A DNA stretch of 60,221 nucleotides from Lawsonibacter sp900766145 (GCF_030372275.1 NZ_JAUDDJ010000016.1); one strand, 5' to 3'. Positions 7,044-15,982 are shown, counted from the stretch's first letter. Notes: generated from the sequence alone by a model not told the origin. A program made the numbers and translations.

Positions 7044-7598
7044 ATGCACGCAACTGCAACCTCTTCTCGTCTGCGCATCAAGCGCCTGGTCCTGGCCGCC
7101 CTTATGCTGGCTTTGGCCTATGTACTTCCCTTCTTCACGGGAAACATCCCCCAGATCGGCTCCATGCTGCTGCCCATGCACCTGCCGGTGCTGCTGTGCG
7201 GCTTCCTCTGCGGCGGCCCCTGGGGCGCTCTGGTGGGCTTTATTGCTCCCCTGATGCGCTCGGTTCTCACCGGCGGCTTCCCTCCCATGTTCCCCACTGC
7301 CCTGGCCATGGCCTTTGAGCTGGCCGCCTATGGTCTCCTTGCCGGCCTGCTCTACCGCCGTCTGCCCCACTCCTGGGTGGGCACTTACACCTCTCTGGTG
7401 GCGGCTATGATCGGCGGCCGGATCGTATGGGGCATTGTGGAGGTGGTTCTGCTCACCTCCACCGGCAGCGCCTTCACCTTCGCCGCTTTCGTGGCGGGCG
7501 CCTTTACCAACGCCATCCCCGGCATTATTCTGCAGCTTGTAGCTCTGCCCGCCATTGTCCGCGCTCTGGACAAAGCCAATCTTATCCCTCAGGAGTGA
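7044..7598 (+). CDS. ECF transporter S component (membrane vitamin-binding subunit)
   Basis: A 184-residue, very hydrophobic protein with about five or six membrane segments and small-residue-rich loops (GSMLLPMHLPVLLCGF, GALVGFIAPLMRS), typical of substrate-capture subunits of energy-coupling factor transporters. AGGAG lies eight bases before the ATG. No ATPase or EcfT gene is in the window, so it should share a general ECF module encoded elsewhere (group II arrangement). The substrate cannot be read from sequence; the downstream kinase-like gene, four bases away, may act on the imported compound. Confidence 0.8.
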   Translation: MHATATSSRLRIKRLVLAALMLALAYVLPFFTGNIPQIGSMLLPMHLPVLLCGFLCGGPWGALVGFIAPLMRSVLTGGFPPMFPTALAMAFELAAYGLLAGLLYRRLPHSWVGTYTSLVAAMIGGRIVWGIVEVVLLTSTGSAFTFAAFVAGAFTNAIPGIILQLVALPAIVRALDKANLIPQE

Positions 7599-7602
7599 TT
7601 CC

Positions 7603-8646
7603 ATGAACCCACTGGCCCCTCTGCTGGAACAGCACGCCAAAAACCACCCGGAGCTGGAGCTCCAGGACGCCATTAAATTTCTCTACCAGAGCTGCATGGG
7701 CCCCGGACATCTGGTCCTGGACCTACAGGCCATTTTGGAACGGCTGGAGGCGGAGTGGGCCAACGTGGAGGGGGACGCCGATGCGCCCCCCACAGAACCA
7801 CTGGGAAACGGCCTGTGCCGCTTGTCTTTGGCGGCCTGCAAGGGACAGGGGCTGGAACCCTCCACCCTGGCCGCCCTCTTCCTTCACACTGCTCAGACAG
7901 TCACGCCGGACCGCCAAGAGCTGGAGGAGGGCCTGAAGCTGCTCTACAACCTGCCCTTCCCCCGGGAAGACGTGGACAAGGCGCTGGAGGACTACCGCAA
8001 AGCCGGGATGCCGGCGGTACACCACAGCGACCGCTACCGCCGGGCCTATGCCCCCGCTTACCGGGTGGTGGAGCAGGACCTGGCCCGGCTGCTGCCGCTG
8101 CTCTCCGCCATTGACCGCCACCGCCGCACCCATACCCAGACTCTGGTAGCACTGGACGGCCCCTGCGCCACGGGAAAGACCACCCTGGGCGGCTTTCTCT
8201 CCCGCCTCTACCAATGCCCCCTGTTCCATATGGACGACTTCTATCTGCCCCCAGAGCGCAAAACCGCACAGCGGCTGGCTGAGCCGGGAGGCAACGTGGA
8301 TGCGGAGCGCTTTTTTACCGAAGTGCTCTCCCCCCTCTCCCGGGGCAAGACCGTCCGCTATCGCCCCTACCGCTGTCAATCCGGCACCTTGGGGCCAGAG
8401 CTCGTCGTCCCGCCCACCCCTCTGGCAGTGGTGGAGGGAGTCTATTCCCTGCGGCCTGACCTGGAGTCCTACTACCATGTGAAGTGCTTTCTGGAGGTCC
8501 CCTGGTCCACCCGCCGCGCCCGTTTGCTGAACCGAAACGGCGCCGAGGGGCTGGAGCGATTTGAAAAGCTGTGGATTCCTTTGGAAGACGCTTATTTCCA
8601 TGCATTTCCCATTCGCGAGTGCTGTGACGTGGTTCTGCAAGGTTAA
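7603..8646 (+). CDS. Uridine-kinase-like P-loop protein with an unknown N-terminal domain
   Basis: A 347-residue protein. The C-terminal half (~180-347) is a uridine/pantothenate-kinase-like P-loop domain: Walker A GPCATGKTT, substrate segment FHMDDFYLPP, and LAVVEGVYSL, followed by a lid-like RRARLLNR region. The N-terminal ~175 residues (LQDAIKFLYQSCMGPGHL... to HHSDRYRRAYAPAYRVV) form a helical domain I cannot assign. The start has AGGAG seven bases upstream, within the end of the ECF gene, so the pair is co-transcribed. Phosphorylation of a nucleoside- or vitamin-like substrate is plausible but unproven. Confidence 0.75.
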   Translation: MNPLAPLLEQHAKNHPELELQDAIKFLYQSCMGPGHLVLDLQAILERLEAEWANVEGDADAPPTEPLGNGLCRLSLAACKGQGLEPSTLAALFLHTAQTVTPDRQELEEGLKLLYNLPFPREDVDKALEDYRKAGMPAVHHSDRYRRAYAPAYRVVEQDLARLLPLLSAIDRHRRTHTQTLVALDGPCATGKTTLGGFLSRLYQCPLFHMDDFYLPPERKTAQRLAEPGGNVDAERFFTEVLSPLSRGKTVRYRPYRCQSGTLGPELVVPPTPLAVVEGVYSLRPDLESYYHVKCFLEVPWSTRRARLLNRNGAEGLERFEKLWIPLEDAYFHAFPIRECCDVVLQG

Positions 8647-8653
8647 AAAACGG

Positions 8654-8699
8654 AAGACGGACTGTTAAGTTTTAAACTTAACAGTCCGTCTTTTCTTTG
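8654..8699. terminator. 19-bp perfect hairpin terminator between convergent genes
   Basis: AAGACGGACTGTTAAGTTT pairs with its exact complement around a one-base centre, with flanking A and T runs. It can end transcription from both the kinase-like gene and the reductase gene. Confidence 0.9.
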
Positions 8700-8789
8700 A
8701 TTTTTATTGTCGATTTTTGTATATAGAAATAAAATATCGTCTATTTTTATGTAAAGTTTTTTCCTTGTCGCGCAGTACTTTTTATCTGC

Positions 8790-9926
8790 TCAGCGCTTCT
8801 CTACAAACGCGGTGATTTCCTCCTGGGCCTGGGCCAGTTGGGCTCGGATAGGCAGGTGCTGGGGACACAGCCGCTCACACCGGCCGCAGCGATAGCACTG
8901 GTCGGGCCGCGCCTCAGCGGGCATCTCCCTCCAGCTGTACCGGGTCACGGGGTAATTCTGGTACATCTCCATGCGGTTCCAGATCCGGAAGCTCTTGGGG
9001 ATGTCCACCCCTGCCGGGCAGGGCATACAGTACCGGCAGCCGGTACATCCGTTTTTCACCCGCTGTGCCAATCGGTGGGCGGTCTCATCCACCGCTGCCC
9101 GCTCTTCCTCGGACAGGGGCCGGAAGTTGCTGAAGGTACTCAGGTTGTCCTCCAGTTGCTCCATGCTGCTCATGCCGCTGAGCACCACCTTGACCCCAGG
9201 CAGACTGCCCACCCAGCGCATGGCCCAGGAAGAGGGCGTGGCGTTGGGGTCCAGGGCCCGCAGGGGCTCCAGCACTTCCTCAGGAGGCTGGGCCAGCAGG
9301 CCGCCCTTCACCGGCTCCATAATGACTAGAGGCACCCCCAGCTCCAAGGCCAGGTCATGGCCCCGCAGGCCGGCCTGGATATCCCGGTCCATGTAGTTGA
9401 GCTGGATTTGGCAGAAGTCCCAGTTCCAGGCCCGGAGGATCTCCTCGAAGGCTTCATACTCATCGTGGAAGGAGAAACCAAACCAGCGGAATTTTCCCTC
9501 CCGGTGGCACTGCTCCAAAAAGTCCACTACTCCCAGCTCCAGCATCTTTTTCCAGCTGCGGCCGCTGAGGCTGTGGAGGAGATAAAAGTCGAAGTGGTCC
9601 ATCTGGAGCCGCTCCATCTGCTTGGCAAAGATGTCCTTAGCCTGCTCCAGGCTGTCGATGATTGCGCAGGGCATCTTGGTTGCCAGATAATAACTCTCTC
9701 GGGGATACTGGGAGAGGATGCGGCCCAAAATGGGTTCGCTCTCCCCATCGTGGTAGAACCAGGCGGTGTCGTAGTAGGTGACCCCGGCCTCCATGGCCCG
9801 GTGAATCAGCTGAGCCACCTTCTCCTCATCCACCGTTCGGTCCTTCTTTCGGGGAAAGCGCATACAGCCGTAGCCCAGCAGGGAGGGCCGCAGCTCCATC
9901 CCCGGCTTTTCCATGCGGTAGTCCAT
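8790..9926 (-). CDS. Aldo/keto reductase with C-terminal ferredoxin-type Fe-S domain
   Basis: A 378-residue protein. Residues ~1-280 form an aldo/keto reductase barrel (LGYGCMRFP; YDTAWFYHDGESE with the catalytic Tyr; KMP; LLHSL). Residues ~285-350 carry CTGCRYCMPCPAGVDIP and CYRCGRCERLCP, two Cys-rich clusters for 4Fe-4S centres, as in the YghZ-distant Fe-S aldo/keto reductase family common in anaerobes. The start overlaps the upstream stop by one base (TGATG), so it is coupled to the DUF3842 gene. The physiological substrate is unknown. Confidence 0.87.
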   Translation of the reverse strand: MDYRMEKPGMELRPSLLGYGCMRFPRKKDRTVDEEKVAQLIHRAMEAGVTYYDTAWFYHDGESEPILGRILSQYPRESYYLATKMPCAIIDSLEQAKDIFAKQMERLQMDHFDFYLLHSLSGRSWKKMLELGVVDFLEQCHREGKFRWFGFSFHDEYEAFEEILRAWNWDFCQIQLNYMDRDIQAGLRGHDLALELGVPLVIMEPVKGGLLAQPPEEVLEPLRALDPNATPSSWAMRWVGSLPGVKVVLSGMSSMEQLEDNLSTFSNFRPLSEEERAAVDETAHRLAQRVKNGCTGCRYCMPCPAGVDIPKSFRIWNRMEMYQNYPVTRYSWREMPAEARPDQCYRCGRCERLCPQHLPIRAQLAQAQEEITAFVEKR

Positions 9927-10348
9927 CAAGCGTCCTCCTCTTCCAAATAGCGGGCGGCCTCTTCCACCGCCAGCTTCACATAGCCTGCCAGTCCCATCTC
10001 CTGGGTGCCGGCCACCCACACACCGCAGCTGTTCATGGGCACCAAAAACTTCTTGGCCCGGCAGCTTCCCACTGCCTGGGCCATGACAGGCGTGACCTCA
10101 CCCAAAATGGCATCGGAAACCACGATTCCCATGGGGCCCAGCACCGCGTCCGCGTCCTGCACACCCCGCACCACCGGGTTCTCTCCGGTGGCCGCCTGAT
10201 CTGCTCCCGCCTTCTGCATGGTGGAGGTGGCCACTCCGTTGGTGCCGATGACCAGAATATGGGCCTGAGGCATCCGGGCCCGGGTCTCCTCCACCAGCAA
10301 CTTTCCAAGACGGCCTCCCTGACCGTCAATGATCACGATTTTCTTCAT
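9926..10348 (-). CDS. DUF3842 family protein
   Basis: A 140-residue protein starting MKKIVIIDGQGGRLG, a Rossmann-like glycine-rich opening, with later segments IVVSDAILGEVTP and KKFLVPMNSCGVWVAG typical of DUF3842. The function of the family is not known; the fold suggests nucleotide or cofactor binding. It lies between a patatin-like lipase gene and an Fe-S reductase gene in one operon, and AAGGAG precedes the ATG. Confidence 0.8.
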   Translation of the reverse strand: MKKIVIIDGQGGRLGKLLVEETRARMPQAHILVIGTNGVATSTMQKAGADQAATGENPVVRGVQDADAVLGPMGIVVSDAILGEVTPVMAQAVGSCRAKKFLVPMNSCGVWVAGTQEMGLAGYVKLAVEEAARYLEEEDA

Positions 10349-10371
10349 ACTCTCTCCTTGCGTATTCTCTC

Positions 10372-11223
10372 TCAGCGGCCCAGGAAGGACTCCAGCTCCT
10401 CCATCCGCTCCACGCCGTGCTGATAGCCCTCGCCCCACAGCAGGCGCAGCTTCTCCACATTGTGCTCGATGCGGCCCACTCCGTGGAGGGAGTCGGGGGC
10501 AAAGATCAGCACCTTGCCCTGACGCTCCAGCTCAAAAAGCTCCTCTTTATCCGCATTGTACTTCTCCGCCCGCTCCCGCATGGTCTGGCAGAAGTTGGGG
10601 TACTGGCGGTATTTCCGCTCGATCAGGGGCTGGAGCTTCTCCGCCTTGCGCACAAAGTTCCGGGGCTTGGTCAGGATCACGATGGCCCGGTCACATCCCT
10701 GATCAAAGGCTCGGCGGAAGGGAATGGCGTCCGACGCTCCGCCGTCCAGATAAGGTTTCCCATCCAGATGATAAATGGGGAACATCAGGGGCAGAGCACA
10801 GGTGGCCTGAAGAAGCAGGAACTTCTCATCCCGCCGGGGCACTTCCATATATTCCGCCTTGCCGGTGTCCAGATTGGTCACCACCGCCTCCACATTTCCG
10901 GGAAACGCGGCGAAGGTATCGTAGTCAAAGGGGACCAGCTCATTAGGGATGGTCTCGTAAGAGAACTCCAGGCCGAAGTAACTGCGGTTATGCTTATCCA
11001 CCAGATTTTTCAGTCCCATATATCGCCGGTCATTGACAAACCGGGTCAGGATCTCCAGATTGCGCTGAGGCTGCTTGGAGACATAGCTCACCCCGTAGGC
11101 AATCCCCGCCGACACGCCGATCACATAGTCCACCATCAGGTCCTTGGAGAGCATAGCATCCATCACACCGGTGGAATAAATGGTGCGCAGAGCGCCCCCC
11201 TCCAGTACCAAACCAGTTTTCAT
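10372..11223 (-). CDS. Patatin-like phospholipase
   Basis: A 283-residue cytosolic serine hydrolase of the patatin family. Visible signatures are the oxyanion motif LEGGALR (7-13), the nucleophile elbow GVSAG (Ser38) and the dyad aspartate in DGGASD (Asp160). No signal peptide is present. Likely acts on acyl-lipid esters; the bacterial YjjU/RssA branch is the closest match by layout. First gene of a three-gene minus-strand operon, with AAAGGAG upstream and a clear promoter. Confidence 0.87.
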   Translation of the reverse strand: MKTGLVLEGGALRTIYSTGVMDAMLSKDLMVDYVIGVSAGIAYGVSYVSKQPQRNLEILTRFVNDRRYMGLKNLVDKHNRSYFGLEFSYETIPNELVPFDYDTFAAFPGNVEAVVTNLDTGKAEYMEVPRRDEKFLLLQATCALPLMFPIYHLDGKPYLDGGASDAIPFRRAFDQGCDRAIVILTKPRNFVRKAEKLQPLIERKYRQYPNFCQTMRERAEKYNADKEELFELERQGKVLIFAPDSLHGVGRIEHNVEKLRLLWGEGYQHGVERMEELESFLGR

Positions 11224-11288
11224 GGTCTTAACTCCTTTCCGGAACAAAACGCCTTGAATCAGCCATACAGGATGATTCTACGGGTTCT

Positions 11289-11317
11289 ATTATACCCTCT
11301 TCCATCCACCTTTGCAA
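11289..11317 (-). promoter_or_regulatory. Promoter of the patatin operon
   Basis: On the minus strand TTGCAA (11312-11317) and a perfect TATAAT (11289-11294) are 17 bases apart, 66 bases upstream of the gene. Confidence 0.7.
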
Positions 11318-11325
11318 ATGGCACA

Positions 11326-11355
11326 TTGACAACCTACCAAACGGAGAGGTATCAT
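11326..11355 (+). promoter_or_regulatory. Promoter of cysK
   Basis: A perfect TTGACA (11326-11331) and TATCAT (11350-11355) with an 18-base spacer, diverging from the patatin operon promoter. The leader is only about 25 bases, which leaves no room for a T-box or S-box riboswitch. Confidence 0.7.
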
Positions 11356-11387
11356 GGGAGACAACAAAATCACAGGAGGCGATCCAT

Positions 11388-12314
11388 ATGCCCAAGATCT
11401 TTCATACCGTAGAGGAGTTAATCGGGGGTACTCCCCTGTTCCACCTGGAGACCAACGAACAGACCGGCGCTAAACTTCTGGTCAAGCTGGAGTTTCTCAA
11501 CCCCGGCGGCAGCATCAAGGACCGGGCCGCTCTGTCCATGATTCAGGATGCGGAGGCCCAGGGCCGTCTGGCTCCCGGCGGCACCATCATCGAGCCCACC
11601 TCGGGCAACACCGGCATCGGCCTGGCCTGTGTAGCTGCCAGCCGGGGCTACCGGCTGATCCTCACAATGCCCGACACCATGAGCGCCGAGCGCCGGGCCA
11701 TGCTAGCCGCCTACGGGGCCCAGCTGGTGCTCACGCCCGGCGCCCAGGGAATGCAGGGGGCTGTGGACAAGGCCGAGGCTCTGGCAAAAGAGATCCCCGG
11801 CAGCATCATCGCCGGCCAGTTTGAAAACGCTGCCAACCCTGCCGCCCACTACCGCACCACCGGTCCGGAGATCTGGGCGGATACCCAGGGCCAGGTGGAC
11901 GCTCTGGTGGCCTGCGTGGGCACCGGTGGAACCGTTACCGGTACCGGCCGCTATCTGAAGGAACAAAACCCTGCGCTCCACGTGGCAGCCGTGGAGCCTG
12001 ACGCCTCCCCCCTGCTCTCCGGCGGAAAGGCCGGCCCCCATCAGATCCAGGGCATCGGCGCCAACTTTATCCCCGCTGCTCTGGACCGAACCGTGCTGGA
12101 CGAGGTGGTCCGGGTCACCGACGAGCAGGCCTTCCAGACCGGCCGGGAGCTGGCCAAGCAATTTGGCCTGCTGGTAGGCATCTCCTCCGGCGCTGCCGTG
12201 TGTGCCGCCCGCCAGCTGTGCGCCCGGGAGGAATTCCGTGTCAAGACAGTGGTAGCCGTCCTCCCCGACTCGGGAGACCGCTACTTCTCCTCCCCCATGT
12301 TTGCCCAGAAGTAA
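11388..12314 (+). CDS. cysK: Cysteine synthase A
   Basis: O-acetylserine sulfhydrylase of 308 residues, normal for the family; makes cysteine from O-acetylserine and sulfide using pyridoxal phosphate. The cofactor lysine is K44 in GGSIKDRAA, the substrate loop is TSGNTGIG, the phosphate-binding glycine loop is GTGGTVTGTG, and the cofactor N1 region is GISSGAA. GGAGG precedes the ATG. It is a single-gene transcript; no cysE is beside it. Confidence 0.95.
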   Translation: MPKIFHTVEELIGGTPLFHLETNEQTGAKLLVKLEFLNPGGSIKDRAALSMIQDAEAQGRLAPGGTIIEPTSGNTGIGLACVAASRGYRLILTMPDTMSAERRAMLAAYGAQLVLTPGAQGMQGAVDKAEALAKEIPGSIIAGQFENAANPAAHYRTTGPEIWADTQGQVDALVACVGTGGTVTGTGRYLKEQNPALHVAAVEPDASPLLSGGKAGPHQIQGIGANFIPAALDRTVLDEVVRVTDEQAFQTGRELAKQFGLLVGISSGAAVCAARQLCAREEFRVKTVVAVLPDSGDRYFSSPMFAQK

Positions 12315-12367
12315 TGGATTTCCCTCTGATCTGCCGCAATTTTTCCTGAAATTTATCTAATTTTTTC

Positions 12368-12396
12368 TTGTTATTTCAGAAAAAATTGTGTATAAT
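12368..12396 (+). promoter_or_regulatory. Promoter of the LacI-family gene
   Basis: TTGTTA (12368-12373) and a perfect TATAAT (12391-12396) with a 17-base spacer, 26 bases before the start codon. Confidence 0.75.
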
Positions 12397-12421
12397 TTAC
12401 ATGTGGAGGAGGGTGATTCAG

Positions 12422-13438
12422 ATGGCAACCTTAAAAGATATCGCCGCTGCCACCGGGATTTCGGTATCTACCATTTCCCGGGTACTCAATCAGGATGAGA
12501 GTATCAGCGTCACCTCTCAAACCCAGCAGAAGATCCTGGAAGCGGCCCAGGCACTGGGTTATGTTCCGGTGCGCAGCCGGAAAAGTGAGGGGGACCGGAC
12601 CCTGAAAATGGGCATCGCTCAAATGTTTGAGAGCGAGCAAGTGATGCAGGACCCCTATTATCTGTACATGAAAAACGCCCTGGAGCAGGTTTGCTTCTCC
12701 CGGGGTGTGGAAACCACGCCCCTGTTCCGGGACCAGCAGGGCAACTTTGCCATGCAGGGCGAGGGAGGGCTGGACGGCATCTTTGCCATTGGTAGCTTCA
12801 CCTGGCAGGAAATCCGCAGCTTCCAGAAACTGAGCCGCCACATAGTCTTTGTGGACTCCTCCCCTGATGATGAGCAGTTTTTCTCCGCGGTGCCCAACTT
12901 CCACCTGGGTGTGCGCCAGGCTCTCAACCATCTGCTGGATGCGGGACATGTAAAAATCGGCTTCATCGGCAGCCACTTCACCCTGCAGGAGACCCACGAT
13001 CTGAAGCTGGACGCCCGGCTGTACTACTTCCGAAACAGCCTGCAGGACAAGGGGCTCTACCGTCCGGAGTGGGTGCTGGACTGTGAGATGAATTCTCCCT
13101 CCGCCTATCAGGCCCTCAGCCGGGCCATCAAGGAGTGGGACCAGGCCCCCACCGCCCTGTTTATTTCCTCCGACGCCATGGTTCAGGGAGTATTGCGGGC
13201 GCTGGATGAGGCGGGCTGGGCCATTCCGGAACAAATCAGCCTCATCGCCTTCAACGACACACCTCTGTCTCAAAATGCCACACCGCCTCTCTCCTCCGTG
13301 CGGGTGTTACAGCACGAGCTGGCGGTGGCGGCTATGACCGCTATGGATCTGAGCCGCTCCGGCGCACAGTATCCCTTCAAAACAGTGGTTCCCTGCGTGT
13401 TTGTGGATCGACGCAGCGTGGCCAAGGCAAAAAAATAG
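12422..13438 (+). CDS. LacI/GalR-family transcriptional regulator
   Basis: A 338-residue repressor-type protein. The N-terminal LacI headpiece is MATLKDIAAATGISVSTISRVLN, with the hinge helix near residues 50-60, followed by a periplasmic-binding-protein-like effector domain (GIAQMFES..., GLDGIFAIG, HVKIGFIG, SLIAFNDTPL). The layout is that of EbgR/MsmR-like sugar regulators. No sugar genes are adjacent, so its targets are elsewhere or not evident. AGGAGG is nine bases before the ATG at 12422. Confidence 0.9.
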   Translation: MATLKDIAAATGISVSTISRVLNQDESISVTSQTQQKILEAAQALGYVPVRSRKSEGDRTLKMGIAQMFESEQVMQDPYYLYMKNALEQVCFSRGVETTPLFRDQQGNFAMQGEGGLDGIFAIGSFTWQEIRSFQKLSRHIVFVDSSPDDEQFFSAVPNFHLGVRQALNHLLDAGHVKIGFIGSHFTLQETHDLKLDARLYYFRNSLQDKGLYRPEWVLDCEMNSPSAYQALSRAIKEWDQAPTALFISSDAMVQGVLRALDEAGWAIPEQISLIAFNDTPLSQNATPPLSSVRVLQHELAVAAMTAMDLSRSGAQYPFKTVVPCVFVDRRSVAKAKK

Positions 13439-13447
13439 TGCAAAACG

Positions 13448-13480
13448 ATGTGCCCGGGAGTACTCTCCCGGGCACATTTT
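13448..13480. terminator. Bidirectional terminator
   Basis: ATGTGCCCGGGAG (13448-13460) pairs with CTCCCGGGCACAT (13465-13477) around TACT, followed by T residues. It lies between the convergent LacI and TAXI genes. Confidence 0.88.
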
Positions 13481-14470
13481 TTATTCCAATACACCCTGAT
13501 CCTCATAGAACTCCCACGCCCCCGGGTGCAGGGGGATGGGCAGATCCCGGCAGACAAATTCTCTGTCTGCCATCTCAGCCAGGGCGGGATGCTCAAGGGT
13601 CAGCTTCTCGGTGGCCGCCCAGATTTCCTGGGTGATCTGATAAACCTGACTCTGGGGCATGGAGGCGTCCACGCACAGCAGGCATTTGACACCAAAGGTC
13701 TCCACATCCGCTTCCTGCCCCGCATAGGTTCCGGCAGGAATGGTCACGGGATAATACGACCGGTTCTCTGCCAAAATGTCCTCCAGCTCCTCCTGGGTGT
13801 ATTTCAGCAGCCGGCAGGGCTGGTTTTGTGCCAGCTCCGTCAGTCCGCCCACCGGCGCGCCGGAGAATCCATGGATGGCATCCAGCTCTCCCTGCTCCAC
13901 CATGCGGGCTCCGTCGCCCAGCCCGCAGTTGACCAGCTGGGTCCCACCCTGGTCCAGGCCCAGTACGGCTACCGCCGTCCGGGCAGACAATTCCGAGGTA
14001 GATTCCTGGGGGCCCACCCCGATCCGTTTTCCCACCAGATCATGGACATATTCCGCTCCCACCGACTGGGGTGCCAGCCAGTTGGAGGTACTGACATAGA
14101 TGGCCGCCACCGCCCGCAGACTCTCCATGGGCTGGTAAAAGACGTCCTCACCATAATAAGCGGCATATGCCACATCGCCGGATACCAACCCCAGGTCGAT
14201 TTCACCCTCCACCAGTCCCCGCACATTCATGGCAGAACCGGTGGATGCTCCAATGTTTACTTTGATGGAGCTGTCTCCGTTGGTAATGGCCTGGGCCAGC
14301 GCGCTGCCCACTGTGTACATGGTTCCGCCGCTGTCTGCGGTACCAATGGTCAGCACGGTCAGTCCGTCCTCGCCCGAGCCGTTTCCGCTGCCGCCACCGC
14401 AGCCTGTGAGCAAAAGGCACAGCGCCGCTCCCATCAGCAGTGTCTTTCTCCACATGCCTTTGTCTGCCAT
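13481..14470 (-). CDS. TAXI-type TRAP transporter solute-binding lipoprotein
   Basis: A 329-residue exported protein. A signal peptide ends in a lipobox (LLLTGC at ~residues 20-25), then a Gly/Ser linker and the TAXI domain (TIGTADSGGTMYTVGSALAQ, ASTGSAMNVR, LGLVSGDVAY, IGVGPQESTSE). This family captures organic acids such as glutamate or 2-oxoglutarate for TRAP permeases. No TRAP membrane subunit is in the window, so its partner is elsewhere or it serves as a sensor. I chose the ATG with GGGAGG five bases upstream rather than one 21 bases earlier with a weak site. Confidence 0.88.
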   Translation of the reverse strand: MADKGMWRKTLLMGAALCLLLTGCGGGSGNGSGEDGLTVLTIGTADSGGTMYTVGSALAQAITNGDSSIKVNIGASTGSAMNVRGLVEGEIDLGLVSGDVAYAAYYGEDVFYQPMESLRAVAAIYVSTSNWLAPQSVGAEYVHDLVGKRIGVGPQESTSELSARTAVAVLGLDQGGTQLVNCGLGDGARMVEQGELDAIHGFSGAPVGGLTELAQNQPCRLLKYTQEELEDILAENRSYYPVTIPAGTYAGQEADVETFGVKCLLCVDASMPQSQVYQITQEIWAATEKLTLEHPALAEMADREFVCRDLPIPLHPGAWEFYEDQGVLE

Positions 14471-14570
14471 GTTGTCCTCCCGTTTTTTCATCCACTTCCA
14501 TAGGGCTCTCTCTTCTTTTCCGCATTACTATACCACAGTTCACCCTGTTCTCACAATCGGAAGAACCCAC

Positions 14571-14613
14571 AAAAACCATTCCGCGGCGCTGCAAAGGCAG
14601 CGCCGCGGAATGG
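14571..14613 (-). terminator. Terminator of the GltS-like gene
   Basis: A 16-17 bp GC-rich stem (CCATTCCGCGGCGCTGC and complement) around AAAG, followed on the minus strand by five T residues. Confidence 0.85.
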
Positions 14614-14634
14614 CTGTAGGAAGAGGGAAAATGT

Positions 14635-15897
14635 TCAGGCTGCAAAGATGCTTCCGAACAAAGAGAGGAAAATCGGGTTGTAGATGTCGTCGATGATCAC
14701 GGCGAAGGAGGGATAGAGGACCCAGGCCACGTTGTGCCAGCCGTACTGATCCATAACCGCCTTCTCGTTGGCCACGGCGTTGGGTCCCGAGCCGCAGCCC
14801 CAGCCGCAGTTGCCTGCCGCCATGACCGCTGCACCGTAGTCCCGGCCAAACATATTGAAGGAGACGAAGATGGCAAACACAGCCATGAGGACCGCCTGAA
14901 CCAGCAGGATCACACCCATCTGGCCGGCCACACCAGCCAGAGCGGTAATATCGATGGTCATCAGCACCAGAGCCAGATAGAGCTCCAGGAACATATGCTC
15001 AATGGCGTCCACCTCAGGAGTGTAGAACTTGATGTTCAGGGCCTCCATCACGTTGCGGGCAATGGCGCCGGCAAACAGGCAGCCGATGAACTTGGGCATC
15101 TCGATCATGGGGATGTTGTCCAGGATGCAGTAGATGGGCATTCCCAGGGCGCACAGCAGCAGCACCATACCGAACATAGAGACCATGCGGCTGTTGTTCA
15201 GCTCATTGATCTTGCCGTCTACCGCGGACTCCGGCTTATCGTTGGGGTCGGACTTCAGGCCATGGCGGCTGATGAGGAAGGCAGCCACGGGGCCACCGAT
15301 GAGGGAGCCCATGATGTTGCCCAGGGTGCCGGCGGTGACGCCCACGGTGGTGGCGGACTCGGGAGCACCCCAGTCAATGAAGATGGGACCAAAGGCGGAG
15401 GCGGTGCCCACGCCGCCGGACATGGAGGCGGAGGAGCACTGGAGCGCCAGGAAGGGATTGAGCCCCACCAGCTGGCCCACCAGCACGCCGATGACATCCT
15501 GGAGGGTGATGAGCAGACAGGCGGCCACGGCGATCATGATACACAGCTTGCCGCCGGCGTGGCGGATGAGCTTCCAGCTAAAGCCGAAGCCCACGCACAT
15601 AAAGAAGATGTTCTGACACAGGTCTTGGATGGTGCTCACATTGAAGGAGATGGCGATGAGGCCGCTGCCCTTTAAAATAGCCACGACAATGGAAAACAGC
15701 AGACCGGATACCACCGGGGCTGGGATGGCAAATTTCCGCAGCATTGCGGACCGCTTGACAATGGCATGCCCCAGGAAGATCACAATGGCCGCAAAGCCCA
15801 GGCTGGTCAGGTATTCAAACTTGAACGCGCTGACTGCCCCGTCCACGCCGGGGGTGTAGGTGCCGAAGTACTCTAGGATTTTTTCTACCGTTGGCAT
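14635..15897 (-). CDS. GltS-like sodium/glutamate symporter family carrier
   Basis: A 420-residue inner-membrane protein with about ten hydrophobic segments. The two Gly-rich re-entrant regions expected for the GltS family are visible (SMSGGVGTASAFGP near residue ~165 and MAAGNCGWGCGSGPNA near ~370). The usual substrate is glutamate imported with sodium, but a related dicarboxylate is possible given the adjacent CitA/CitB-type sensor-regulator genes. AAGGAGGT lies seven bases before the ATG. It has its own promoter and terminator. Confidence 0.85.
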   Translation of the reverse strand: MPTVEKILEYFGTYTPGVDGAVSAFKFEYLTSLGFAAIVIFLGHAIVKRSAMLRKFAIPAPVVSGLLFSIVVAILKGSGLIAISFNVSTIQDLCQNIFFMCVGFGFSWKLIRHAGGKLCIMIAVAACLLITLQDVIGVLVGQLVGLNPFLALQCSSASMSGGVGTASAFGPIFIDWGAPESATTVGVTAGTLGNIMGSLIGGPVAAFLISRHGLKSDPNDKPESAVDGKINELNNSRMVSMFGMVLLLCALGMPIYCILDNIPMIEMPKFIGCLFAGAIARNVMEALNIKFYTPEVDAIEHMFLELYLALVLMTIDITALAGVAGQMGVILLVQAVLMAVFAIFVSFNMFGRDYGAAVMAAGNCGWGCGSGPNAVANEKAVMDQYGWHNVAWVLYPSFAVIIDDIYNPIFLSLFGSIFAA

Positions 15898-15982
15898 AAA
15901 AAATACCTCCTTGTTTCTCTCCCCGCACGCGCCCCGGCTCCCTCTTGCCATGGGCAGGCAACATGGGGTTTTCTTCATCAAA

